From: Clostridiales bacterium
GTDB lineage: Bacteria > Bacillota > Clostridia > Lachnospirales > WRAX01
Length of the DNA stretch: 12,517 nt
Assembly (NCBI GenBank): GCA_031271375.1
Contig: JAISVU010000404.1
Location: forward strand, 1-12,517
Reading direction: 5' to 3'
Shown one piece after another: positions 1 through 5,787 of this stretch (positions are counted from its first letter, which is position 1; each line of letters begins with the position of its first letter). The translations under genes were made by a program, and so were the position numbers. A model generated the notes under the pieces. It did not search any database. It was not told where the DNA came from and saw only the letters and a program-made list of their open reading frames with translations.

Positions 1-264
1 GCGATAAAACCCGCGATAGTCGTCGTCGCGCTCTTTATCTTCCTGGGCGTTTGGAATGACGTTTTACAGCAGACCGTTTATATCACGAAACCCGAAATGT
101 ATACAATCGCGCTGGGCCTCAAGCGCTTTAACGGCACCTACGGCGTGGACTGGAAATACGCTATGGCTTCAACATGCCTCAGTATTATACCGGGATTGAT
201 TGTATATTTGATCGGCCAGCGTTTCTTTGTTGAGGGGATCGTATTAACGGGGCTTAAAGATTAA
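1..264 (+). CDS. Sugar ABC transporter permease, MalG/LacG type (3' end only)
   Basis: This is the C-terminal 87 residues of an open frame that enters from the left edge and stops at TAA 262-264. The family forms the inner-membrane channel for binding-protein-dependent import of oligosaccharides or glycerol-3-phosphate-type substrates. What is visible is a membrane helix followed by GVWND, a stretch matching the usual '..Tl.lgL..F' segment, a second hydrophobic segment (MASTCLSIIPGLIVYLIG) and the family's terminal signature QRFFVEGIVLTGLK. The EAA loop that contacts the ATPase would lie upstream of the window. A full protein of this family is about 270-300 residues, so roughly two thirds is missing. 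Its last 11 bases overlap the end of the convergent acetyltransferase gene. The substrate cannot be told from this fragment. Confidence 0.9.
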   Translation, partial: AIKPAIVVVALFIFLGVWNDVLQQTVYITKPEMYTIALGLKRFNGTYGVDWKYAMASTCLSIIPGLIVYLIGQRFFVEGIVLTGLKD

Positions 265-697
265 TACTGTAGATACATTTCTTGCGTTCGCCCCTTTGAT
301 ACATTTCGTTATCTTCCGGCAAGTCGGCCACAGCTTCAAGTATGCACCCCGCGTACTCGCAAGTCTTTCTTGAGGCGTAATTATCGGGATTGCATGTTAT
401 GTACAAACGTTTCATTCCGTGTTTCCCGGCCAGGCCGAGCAGCAGCAGGCAAGCCTTTCCGGCGTAATGATTGCCCCTAAAGGGTTCATATACCTCATAG
501 CCGATATGACCGCCGTAGTAAAGATTCTCATTATCACCTGCACGTAAGCTACATTTACCGGCTTCCGCGCCATTTTCAATCAGGCATATCTTGAAGTGGT
601 AGGCCGGAACCCAGCCCTTTTCCGGGTCGGCGTCCGACGTCCGTTCCAGTTTCAAAAAAAGCTCGTCCGAACGTAAATCGTTTGTGTCTAGGAACAT
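254..697 (-). CDS. GNAT-family N-acetyltransferase
   Basis: This is a 147-residue protein with the GNAT acetyl-CoA fold. 'GHIGYEVYEPFRG' gives strand beta4 and the start of the pyrophosphate loop (RGNHYAGKA, matching R-x-x-x-x-A/G-x-A). 'LYITCNPDNYASRKTCEYAGC' is the usual beta5/alpha4 region, where the N-x-x-S/A-x-K/R-x-x-E-x-x-G pattern packs on CoA. The family transfers an acetyl group from acetyl-CoA to an amine. The overall form (short, with a 'GYEV...RG..YA' loop) is closer to RimJ/RimL-like small GNATs than to antibiotic acetyltransferases; the substrate is unknown. The ATG at 697 was chosen because AAAGGAGAGG lies directly upstream. The frame stays open to 769, but that would overlap the preceding gene. 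It is 26 bases downstream of the AsnB-like gene, so the two are probably co-transcribed. Confidence 0.85.
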   Translation of the reverse strand: MFLDTNDLRSDELFLKLERTSDADPEKGWVPAYHFKICLIENGAEAGKCSLRAGDNENLYYGGHIGYEVYEPFRGNHYAGKACLLLLGLAGKHGMKRLYITCNPDNYASRKTCEYAGCILEAVADLPEDNEMYQRGERKKCIYSINL

Positions 698-723
698 CTG
701 TTCCTCTCCTTTAATGACATGAT

Positions 724-1239
724 TTACAGCGGTTTTATGGATAACCCCCCGGCATCGTAAACCGCGCATGTACCCGGCTCGATCAAGGATACCGCGTGAA
801 TAGGATCGAAGGCCTTGCGCGACGTGCCGAAAACCAGCTCATCCCCCAGCGCATAATACAGGCTTGCGCCTCCCCGGCTCCTAAATAAGACGAGTCTCTT
901 CTCCGACGTCATAAAAAAGGCTCCGGCGCACGGACAGGACATCTTGAGCGGCATTAAAACCCCCGCTTTCCGCACGGCGGAGCAGAGCTGATCCTTTGGA
1001 CACAGCAGGCCCGAGTGGAACAGGTAGTAGACGCGGTCTTCCTCACGCAGGTAATAATCGCAGGCGGGTATCGGCACATAGGAGTTCTGCACAAAAGCGC
1101 CCGTATCCTCCAAAACGTCGAAACCGCAATGGCAGCAGCCGCCCAAAACCCCGGCCATGCGCCATAACCGGTTCGTCGCGGAACCAATATCGTTCAAATA
1201 ATTAACGGAATAATTGACAAACCCGGCAAATCCGCCCAT
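724..1239 (-). CDS. Free-standing, inactive asparagine-synthetase-like glutaminase domain
   Basis: This 171-residue protein matches only the N-terminal class II glutamine amidotransferase (Ntn) domain of AsnB-type asparagine synthetases; the ATP-dependent synthetase domain is absent. The landmarks line up in order. MGGFAGFVNY stands where MCGFAGF is expected, HCGFD replaces HRGPD, and YYLFHSGLLC replaces 'vFNGEIYN'. Then come AGAFFM..EKRLVLFRSRGGASLYYAL and LVFGTSRKAFD (family: 'FgsEiKa'), ending in the domain's closing 'i.PGt..vyd.GG'. The nucleophile Cys, the Arg of HRGPD and the Asn-Gly-Glu of the glutamine pocket are all replaced, so glutaminase activity is not expected. The ATG at 1239 gives the family's own start; a GTG at 1248 is an alternative. 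The protein is rich in cysteine. The role is unknown: it may be a ligand-binding or scaffold remnant, or a decaying gene. It lies 26 bases before the GNAT gene in a probable operon. Confidence 0.7.
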   Translation of the reverse strand: MGGFAGFVNYSVNYLNDIGSATNRLWRMAGVLGGCCHCGFDVLEDTGAFVQNSYVPIPACDYYLREEDRVYYLFHSGLLCPKDQLCSAVRKAGVLMPLKMSCPCAGAFFMTSEKRLVLFRSRGGASLYYALGDELVFGTSRKAFDPIHAVSLIEPGTCAVYDAGGLSIKPL

Positions 1240-1248
1240 ACTGTCCAC

Positions 1249-1320
1249 CCGCAGTACCCTGGATTAGTTACATATTATTCGCGGGGTGAGGGATTTGATA
1301 TAGGTAATAAGTATAAGGGG
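1249..1320. other. Intergenic gap between yraN and the AsnB-like gene
   Basis: These are 72 AT-rich bases between the stop of yraN and the start of the AsnB-like gene, all transcribed leftward. I see TAATAT-like -10 candidates but no convincing -35 partner. No inverted repeat followed by a T-run on the minus strand was found, so whether transcription from the yraN operon runs through is open. Confidence 0.4.
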
Positions 1321-1704
1321 TTATTCATAATAGAAAGCGTTCTCGATATGCCGTACCGTTATATTGCCCATTTTATAGACTTCGGCAACGTCAAAACGGA
1401 AATTTTCGCATAAAGGCTCTCTCTTGCTTATGTAATGCTGGGCTGTTTTGATAATGGCGCGCTGCTTCTTTAGCGTAACGGCTTCGGCGGCATAACCCAT
1501 TTTTTCGGACTGGCGCATCTTCACTTCGATAAAAGCCATAATACCGCCGTCCATAGCGATAATATCTATTTCGCCGTATGGGCATCTATAACCCTTTTCG
1601 ACAATAACATAACCCTTTGAGCGCAGATAGCCCTCGGCGATCGTCTCCCCGTATCCGCCCTTTGTGAATTGCAAATTCCGTTTATCAAAGTTATGGTCAG
1701 ACAT
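1321..1704 (-). CDS. yraN: YraN/UPF0102 family endonuclease-like protein
   Basis: This is a 127-residue UPF0102 (YraN) protein, a small PD-(D/E)XK nuclease-fold family that resembles Holliday-junction resolvases; its exact role in DNA metabolism is not settled. The family signature is plain: GETIAEGYLRSKGY near residues 19-32, GEIDIIA with the acidic residue D47, then MAFIEVK carrying E60 and K62 of the active site, and a helix beginning 'EAVTLKKQRAI'. The length fits the family. The ATG at 1704 overlaps the stop of the preceding gene by 8 bases, an arrangement typical of translational coupling. A TTG at 1734 would add ten residues and cannot be excluded, since the Shine-Dalgarno for 1704 is weak. 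It is the last gene of the rnhB operon; yraN in this position is common in Clostridia. Confidence 0.9.
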   Translation of the reverse strand: MSDHNFDKRNLQFTKGGYGETIAEGYLRSKGYVIVEKGYRCPYGEIDIIAMDGGIMAFIEVKMRQSEKMGYAAEAVTLKKQRAIIKTAQHYISKREPLCENFRFDVAEVYKMGNITVRHIENAFYYE

Positions 1705-2005
1705 GGGGCTGTACGCTGCGTTTAAGCGCCTCAAGCCTGTCCAGGTCCGAAATATAGATTAGCACCTGCGCCACTATCTCATAAAGCTCAGGCGGTATAT
1801 TGTCCCCAAGATCCAGTCTGGTAAGCTCCTCCGCCAGTTTCGCGTCCTGATATACGGGAATATCGTGATCCTCGGCGTTGTTTATGATACGCTCGGCAAC
1901 AAAGCCTTCGCCCTTTGCGACGACCTTAGGCGCGGTATCTCCCTGATCATACTTTAGGGCGACAGCACGCTGCTGTTGTTTTGGCCTTTTCCCAAATTCG
2001 TTCAT
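1697..2005 (-). CDS. ylqH: FlhB C-terminal-domain homologue (EscU/YscU/HrcU family), free-standing
   Basis: This 102-residue soluble protein corresponds to the cytoplasmic C-terminal domain of the flagellar export switch FlhB. It carries 'AVALKYD...APKVVAKG', then IP-V-Y-x-x-x-x-LA-x-x-L, and ends with IPPELYEIVAQVLIYI. In FlhB the strand before AVALKYD holds the self-cleaving NPTH motif; here it reads QQQR, so autocleavage is not expected. The four membrane helices of FlhB are absent. Orphan genes of this kind (YlqH in Bacillus subtilis) sit beside rnhB in many Bacillota, as here. The function is unknown. The ATG is one base after the stop of the FliK-like gene, with AGGTG as ribosome binding site inside that gene's last codons, so the two are translationally coupled. 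The 3' end overlaps yraN. Confidence 0.88.
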   Translation of the reverse strand: MNEFGKRPKQQQRAVALKYDQGDTAPKVVAKGEGFVAERIINNAEDHDIPVYQDAKLAEELTRLDLGDNIPPELYEIVAQVLIYISDLDRLEALKRSVQPHV

Positions 2006-2006
2006 C

Positions 2007-3497
2007 TTAGCACCTTAAATCAACCGAATACTTGGTTATGCTCCCGTGCTGCTCCCCCGGCATAAATGTTACGTCCGAAGCCTCGCGGAGCCTGTTGAAG
2101 CTCAGGCCGCCGACTTTAAACCCCGCTTGAGCCAGCGCGTCGTTGAGCCTATAAATCCCGCCGCCTAAGACCCCCAGAATCTTCAATGTTTCGGCTTTAA
2201 ACGCAAGGGACACCGTTTTATCCCTTCTTGTGACAAATACCTCCACATGCCCCAGCTCATTATAATCCATCGCAATAAGCGCGCTTTGCCCCAATTCGGG
2301 ATTTTTTCTCATTGGATTACGGAAGACATGGAGCTCCGCCTCGTTCTCCGTATATACCGTTTGGAACGGTATCTGCAAGAATTCCTTACCATGCCGGATA
2401 TGGTTCATAAACTCCAAGCCGTCGCGAATATCCTGTATGCTCTTTTCAATGCGCGGGTCGCCGCCGCGCTGACGCACTGCGGCTTGCAGCAAAGCCGTGG
2501 CCCGCTCCAGTTCTTTATAGGTTCCAGGCAGGTCTTTGAGCCCTGTTTCTTCAAGATTGGTGAGGAACTTCTCTTTAACCTTATCTTTAATGTCTGCTAA
2601 TATGCCGTTTTCTTTTTCCTGCGCCGGCGGAGCTTCTTCAGTCTGTCCGTCTGGTATTTCATCCTCCGCAGTTGCTTTAACGGTTCGTTGGACATCGGGT
2701 TGTTCGCCGGAGGTAAAAACAATCTCCTCCGGCACATAATCGGTAATCTCGTCCGCAAGCTCATCCAAAACCGGGCTTTCCCCGCTTATAATCCTCAGCG
2801 TCTCTGTTAAACCGTCGTCGAAAGACAGCAGACGCAGATATTCTTCTTTTACATTAGCATCCGGCAGATTGTTAATCGTCTCTATTAATTCTTCCAGGTT
2901 TTTTCCCAAGCTGAGGGTTTTATTCATCAAGCCCTCCAGCGTCTCCAGCGTCTTTGGCTCCGCCGGAAAACCTTCGTTTATCAAGAATTTTATCTGCCCC
3001 ATATTCAGCTTGGGATTACTGTACATAAAGAAAGCGGCTTTTTGCAATGTCTCGGCGTCGATAGGCATTCCGCTCCGCACGAGGCTCATTGCGAGTTTTA
3101 TATTCTGATCCGTAACGGGCATGTCTGCGGCAATAAGAGCTTTGCGGATGACGCCGTTAGTCACGAGGGCCTGGCCTTCGGCGGCATCGGGGCGTACCAT
3201 TTCCAGCAGTATCTTGCCCTTAAATATTTCCGTTACCTGAAAAATCGCGCTGTCGCCAATATGGGCGTCAGGGCTGTTTAATGTGCGGGCTTGGAACGTG
3301 GCCCCGTTATCCAATCTCAGCGTTATTGAATCCGGCGTGACGTTGACAATGCCCGCCCTGAAGCGGTCCCCCGGCGCGAGGTCTCCAGCGCTGACCGCGC
3401 CTGTCTTAACGGCGGAGCCCAGCGAACCGGTTTTATAATCGGCCTTGTTTGATGTGAGGTTATTTGTGGGTTGGTTTATTTCGGTGACTATTTTCAT
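2007..3497 (-). CDS. ylqG: FliK-like (flagellar hook-length control-type) protein, YlqG-like
   Basis: This is a 496-residue protein with no membrane segment or signal peptide. Residues of roughly 40-110 form a beta-rich domain ('G..f.A.ivnvt..si.LrLdnG..f.ar'). The middle is helical and acidic, with a Pro/Glu-rich linker (EEAPPAQEKEN). The last 110 residues resemble the FliK/hook-length-control C-terminal domain: hydrophobic strands with 'ELGHVEVFV...DKTVSLAF' then 'L...L...GFKVGGLSF'. In flagella, FliK is a molecular ruler that touches the FlhB C-domain to switch export specificity; here its partner-like gene, the FlhB-C homologue, follows by one base. No other flagellar gene is in view. The ATG at 3497 was chosen because AAGGTG lies just upstream; a GTG at 3506 is less likely. 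The start overlaps the end of rnhB by 38 bases. The actual role is unknown. Confidence 0.75.
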   Translation of the reverse strand: MKIVTEINQPTNNLTSNKADYKTGSLGSAVKTGAVSAGDLAPGDRFRAGIVNVTPDSITLRLDNGATFQARTLNSPDAHIGDSAIFQVTEIFKGKILLEMVRPDAAEGQALVTNGVIRKALIAADMPVTDQNIKLAMSLVRSGMPIDAETLQKAAFFMYSNPKLNMGQIKFLINEGFPAEPKTLETLEGLMNKTLSLGKNLEELIETINNLPDANVKEEYLRLLSFDDGLTETLRIISGESPVLDELADEITDYVPEEIVFTSGEQPDVQRTVKATAEDEIPDGQTEEAPPAQEKENGILADIKDKVKEKFLTNLEETGLKDLPGTYKELERATALLQAAVRQRGGDPRIEKSIQDIRDGLEFMNHIRHGKEFLQIPFQTVYTENEAELHVFRNPMRKNPELGQSALIAMDYNELGHVEVFVTRRDKTVSLAFKAETLKILGVLGGGIYRLNDALAQAGFKVGGLSFNRLREASDVTFMPGEQHGSITKYSVDLRC

Positions 3498-4134
3498 AAC
3501 AAGCACCTTGCAGATTAAAGCTCATTCTATGGATCGGGCAAGGCCCGAGCCGGGACAGCGCGTCGTAATGCTCCTTCGTTCCGTATCCCTTATTGCGGAT
3601 AAACCCGTAACCGGGATAAGACGCGTCATACCGCGACATCAACGCGTCCCTTAAGACCTTAGCCACAATGGACGCCGCTGCGATTGAAACGCTCTTTCCG
3701 TCGCCGCCTATTATCGGCTCCATCCTTAATTCTATATCGGGGAGAAACCTTCCGTCAATAAGGGCAGCCTGCGGCTTTATATTCAATCCGTTCAAAGCCT
3801 TGCCCATGGCCGTCAGCGATGCCCTCAAGATATTTATGCTATCTATAACATCGGCTCCCGCCGTTTCAAACCTCACTGCCAGGGCCTTTTCCAATATCTC
3901 GGCACATAAAGCCTCTCTGCGGCCGGGGCTCAGTTTTTTCGAATCGTTTATACCCTTTATAATGACCCCTCTCGGCAGGATAACCGCAGCGGCCGCCACA
4001 GGCCCGGCAAGACAGCCCCTCCCGCATTCGTCCGCACCGGCAATGTAGTGATAGCCCAGTTCATAATATTTCTCTTCGTAGGCAGACAGTACCGCCAGCC
4101 TCTTTATCTCATCTTCTTCACTAACTATCTTCAT
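3460..4134 (-). CDS. rnhB: Ribonuclease HII
   Basis: RNase HII cuts RNA in RNA/DNA hybrids and starts ribonucleotide excision by nicking 5' of single ribonucleotides in DNA. The 224-residue protein carries the full signature. GADECGRG at residues 33-40 holds catalytic D35 and E36, followed by LAGPV. NDSKKLS at 63-69 is the conserved substrate-contacting loop. LIDG holds D127, and ASIVAKVLRD at 154-163 ends with the fourth carboxylate. The length is normal. The ATG at 4134 overlaps the end of the RseC-like gene by 14 bases, and its own end overlaps the FliK-like gene by 38 bases, so the operon is compact and probably coupled. All metal ligands are present, so it should be active. Confidence 0.97.
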   Translation of the reverse strand: MKIVSEEDEIKRLAVLSAYEEKYYELGYHYIAGADECGRGCLAGPVAAAAVILPRGVIIKGINDSKKLSPGRREALCAEILEKALAVRFETAGADVIDSINILRASLTAMGKALNGLNIKPQAALIDGRFLPDIELRMEPIIGGDGKSVSIAAASIVAKVLRDALMSRYDASYPGYGFIRNKGYGTKEHYDALSRLGPCPIHRMSFNLQGACYENSHRNKPTHK

Positions 4135-4558
4135 TGTCTTCTTTATCTTCTCTTATAGCCGCCGCGATAGGCGTATAAGCGCCTCGCTTTTTATCGAAGG
4201 CCCGGATTAATAAATAAGCCGCCGCCATGCACGCAAGCCCAATGACAAGCGCCAGCGCTTCGGCCTTATCCGAACCCTTAAAAAGATAAATCCCGGCCAG
4301 TACCCCCGTAACAAGCCCCGCAAGCGGCCCTCCGTACATGATAACCGAAGCCCGCAGCAGATACCCGTCTCTTAGCTCCACTTCAACCCTGTCGCCGATT
4401 TTGGCGCCGCAGCGGTTTTCGGCCTCCATTACCATTTCGGTTTCCGTGAGGCCCGCTAGGCAGCGCTTGCAGCCTTCGCAAGCCGCCCCGCGTTTTAGGT
4501 TTAATGTGAGCATACCATTGTCATCATTTATCGCTGTTACCGTTCCAATTTCGCCCAT
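4121..4558 (-). CDS. RseC/MucC-family membrane protein (SoxR-reducing system type)
   Basis: This 145-residue protein has the RseC/MucC layout. A small N-terminal beta domain carries a Cys cluster (C27, C30 and C33 in CEGCKRC, plus C50), then come two close hydrophobic helices (about residues 70-93 and 101-120) and a charged cytoplasmic tail. In Proteobacteria, RseC takes part in reduction of SoxR and modulates sigma-E signalling, and in Clostridia homologues often lie near rnf-type electron transport genes. Here no rnf gene is in view and the gene instead precedes rnhB. The Cys cluster suggests redox chemistry or metal binding at the membrane; that is inference. The ATG at 4558 is five bases after the stop of the nuclease gene with only a weak ribosome binding site, so translation probably depends on the upstream gene. 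Confidence 0.8.
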   Translation of the reverse strand: MGEIGTVTAINDDNGMLTLNLKRGAACEGCKRCLAGLTETEMVMEAENRCGAKIGDRVEVELRDGYLLRASVIMYGGPLAGLVTGVLAGIYLFKGSDKAEALALVIGLACMAAAYLLIRAFDKKRGAYTPIAAAIREDKEDNEDS

Positions 4559-4563
4559 AATTT

Positions 4564-4842
4564 TTACTTTTCGCTTTCCTTAGCGATTTCCTCTACCTTA
4601 TCAAGGGTTAAGCCGGTTATTCGGCTCACCCTATCATAAGACATACCGTCGAGCAGTAGGTTCATTGCTATTTCTATCTTGCCTTCTTCTCTGCCTTCTT
4701 CTCTTGCCCCTTTTATCCGGGATCTTTCATCGCGCAGCGCCTTTTCCCTTGCCTCAATTATCATACGGGATCGTTTGTCTGAGTTCAATTCAAGTAATTG
4801 CTCCGCAGGCTTTTCCATTATTGGGTGCTCTTTAACCAACAT
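4564..4842 (-). CDS. Possible internal, in-frame C-terminal Rpn isoform (RpnS-like)
   Basis: Inside the Rpn gene a perfect AGGAGG (complement of 4851-4856) lies eight bases before an in-frame ATG at 4842 (codon 198). This would yield the last 92 residues alone: a charged helical region with the EEGREEG segment and the helix-turn-helix-like tail, without the nuclease active site. In Escherichia coli, rpn genes are known to make such C-terminal small proteins from internal starts, which block the toxic full-length nuclease. The sequence supports the ribosome binding site and frame; that the product exists and acts as an antitoxin is inference. The AGGAGG also encodes two adjacent Glu codons, so chance is possible. 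Confidence 0.4.
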   Translation of the reverse strand: MLVKEHPIMEKPAEQLLELNSDKRSRMIIEAREKALRDERSRIKGAREEGREEGKIEIAMNLLLDGMSYDRVSRITGLTLDKVEEIAKESEK

Positions 4843-5433
4843 ATTCAATGCCTCCTCACTGTCGGCCTCAATAAACTTCATCCACTGCCATAAATCCGTC
4901 CCGTCAAACTGGGCGGGGAGTTTTGGTATCTCCAGGGTATGTATCTCCAGTATATTCGTTAACCGCGCACCGGTAACAGGGTCACAAATAAAAAACTTCT
5001 GATGATACACATCATTTTCATGGAATAGTGTGTCACACATTATAACTATAGAAATTACTTTATTCAACTCATCGTAGTTCTGTCCCTTACCAAGCTGTTC
5101 AACAATCAGCTTCGCCACATAGAACGCAATCCTTTCGCGCATGTCCGGCATTAACATAACTTGAATCTCAATATTGACAATAGAACCGCTTGAGGTAGTC
5201 AGCTTAACATCTAGTATTCCTGACTTCTCATCTTTATAATCCGGTACCAATAATGGATCGATAATTGTTATTCCCGCATATTCGCTGTCATCCAGATCCA
5301 AAATGGCTTTAAGCAGTCTTATCAGGTGTTCTCTGTTACGTTCGTCCGCAAAGAACAGCTTGAACGCCAAATCGTTATGCACCGAATAAAACTTCTCGCC
5401 TTTCAGCACTGATTCTCGCATATCGTCCGCCAC
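4564..5433 (-). CDS. Rpn-family PD-(D/E)XK nuclease / recombination-promoting protein
   Basis: This 289-residue protein belongs to the Rpn/PDDEXK transposase-like family (often annotated 'Rpn family recombination-promoting nuclease'). The entry motif 'DLAFKLFF' (residues 21-28) begins the nuclease fold. The active site reads LDVKL (D75) followed after the turn 'SGSIV' by IEIQV (E89, Q91), the E-x-Q form usual for this family. The C-terminal third is highly charged with an EEGREEG helix at about 247-253, then a helix-turn-helix-like end (MSYDRVSRITGLTLDKV). Known Rpn proteins cut DNA and are linked to recombination and phage defence. The start is GTG at 5433 with AGAGG seven bases upstream; an ATG four codons on is less well placed. 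It heads the RseC-rnhB unit with a 5-base gap. An internal start is described separately. Confidence 0.9.
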   Translation of the reverse strand: MADDMRESVLKGEKFYSVHNDLAFKLFFADERNREHLIRLLKAILDLDDSEYAGITIIDPLLVPDYKDEKSGILDVKLTTSSGSIVNIEIQVMLMPDMRERIAFYVAKLIVEQLGKGQNYDELNKVISIVIMCDTLFHENDVYHQKFFICDPVTGARLTNILEIHTLEIPKLPAQFDGTDLWQWMKFIEADSEEALNMLVKEHPIMEKPAEQLLELNSDKRSRMIIEAREKALRDERSRIKGAREEGREEGKIEIAMNLLLDGMSYDRVSRITGLTLDKVEEIAKESEK

Positions 5434-5441
5434 GTAAACAC

Positions 5442-5473
5442 CTCTGGGTTCTCGGCCCTCGGCTCCGGGTTCT
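5442..5473. repeat. Two 11-bp direct repeats with 21-bp period
   Basis: CTCTGGGTTCT at 5442-5452 and CTCCGGGTTCT at 5463-5473 differ at one base. The first copy runs into the Shine-Dalgarno of the Rpn gene (complement of 5441-5445), so the duplication lies in the translation initiation region. Confidence 0.6.
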
Positions 5474-5538
5474 AAAAAAAGACCCCTCCATGCCGTTATT
5501 AACTAAGTTTAAAACCTAAGGACCAGGTGGTTGTAGCC

Positions 5539-5613
5539 CTCCCGGATTCTCGGTCTGTAAACATTACAGCGTGCAATCCAGCCGGGAGAAGTCTATTTTC
5601 CCGATAATTAGAC
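5539..5613 (-). promoter_or_regulatory. Structured leader candidate (two hairpins) upstream of the Rpn gene
   Basis: The arms CTCCCGG (5539-5545) and CCGGGAG (5582-5588) pair perfectly over 7 bp. An additional ATT/AAT pair (5546-5548 with 5575-5577) and an inner hairpin CTGTA/TACAG (5555-5559 and 5565-5569) lie inside. A second hairpin pairs 5591-5595 with 5609-5613. Both would form in the roughly 225-nt leader made from the 5665-5693 promoter. I could not match this to a known riboswitch: no T-box, SAM, guanidine-I or c-di-GMP-I consensus is visible. The run of seven T on the leftward strand (5474-5480) has no adjacent stem, so it is not a recognisable terminator. Confidence 0.4.
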
Positions 5614-5664
5614 TGTTGGTTATAAACAAACATTAATTCGCACACGGAAGAAATCTTCAGGCTT

Positions 5665-5693
5665 ATTATACCCCAATCGTTTTCGTAAATCAA
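5665..5693 (-). promoter_or_regulatory. Sigma-A-type promoter for the rpn-rseC-rnhB operon
   Basis: Read on the minus strand, TTGATT (complement of 5688-5693) and a perfect TATAAT (complement of 5665-5670) are separated by 17 bases. Transcription would start near 5658 and reach the Rpn GTG at 5433 after about 225 nt. Confidence 0.6.
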
Positions 5694-5736
5694 TACCAAT
5701 TTACGCTATATTTGACGTTTTATTTACCCGTTTAAT

Positions 5737-5766
5737 TTGACTATGGCGTTCTTTACGGTATATAAT
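5737..5766 (+). promoter_or_regulatory. Sigma-A-type promoter of the acyltransferase gene
   Basis: TTGACT (5737-5742) and TATAAT (5761-5766) are separated by 18 bases. The start site would be near 5773, immediately before the AGGGAGG ribosome binding site at 5774-5780. The promoter lies inside the longest open frame, which shows that the frame's upstream start codons are not used. Confidence 0.7.
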
Positions 5767-5787
5767 AGGAGACAGGGAGGGAACGTG

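Larger units (their letters stand above)
5434..5787. other. 354-base intergenic region with divergent promoters
   Basis: This region holds the leftward promoter (5665-5693) and leader of the Rpn gene, and the rightward promoter (5737-5766) and ribosome binding site of the acyltransferase. It also holds nested inverted repeats at 5539-5613 and two 11-bp direct repeats at 5442-5473, listed separately. A leftward frame at 5499-5699 is open, but it starts at a TTG upstream of the -10 box and has no ribosome binding site, so I do not call it a gene. Confidence 0.6.

Noticed and set aside
698..769. Longer N-terminus of the first GNAT protein
   Set aside because: It would overlap the preceding gene and carries the ribosome binding site of the ATG at 697 in its codons.
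2247..3281. Rightward open frames opposite the FliK-like gene
   Set aside because: They are antisense to a gene supported by operon position and coupled starts; no family resemblance or ribosome binding sites were seen.
5474..5480. Run of seven T on the minus strand as a rho-independent terminator or attenuator
   Set aside because: The bases before it (GAGGGGTC) have no complementary arm at hairpin distance.
5499..5660. T-box or other known riboswitch upstream of the Rpn gene
   Set aside because: The T-box sequence and a specifier-loop arrangement could not be found, and no antiterminator/terminator pair is visible; the SAM, guanidine-I and c-di-GMP-I consensus sequences are also absent.
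5499..5699. Leftward open frame of 66 codons in the intergenic region
   Set aside because: It begins at a TTG upstream of the -10 box of the promoter in the same strand, has no ribosome binding site at this or the internal ATG, and resembles no family; it overlaps the hairpin leader.
5737..5787. Longer N-terminus of the acyltransferase
   Set aside because: The extra codons consist of the -35 and -10 boxes and the ribosome binding site.
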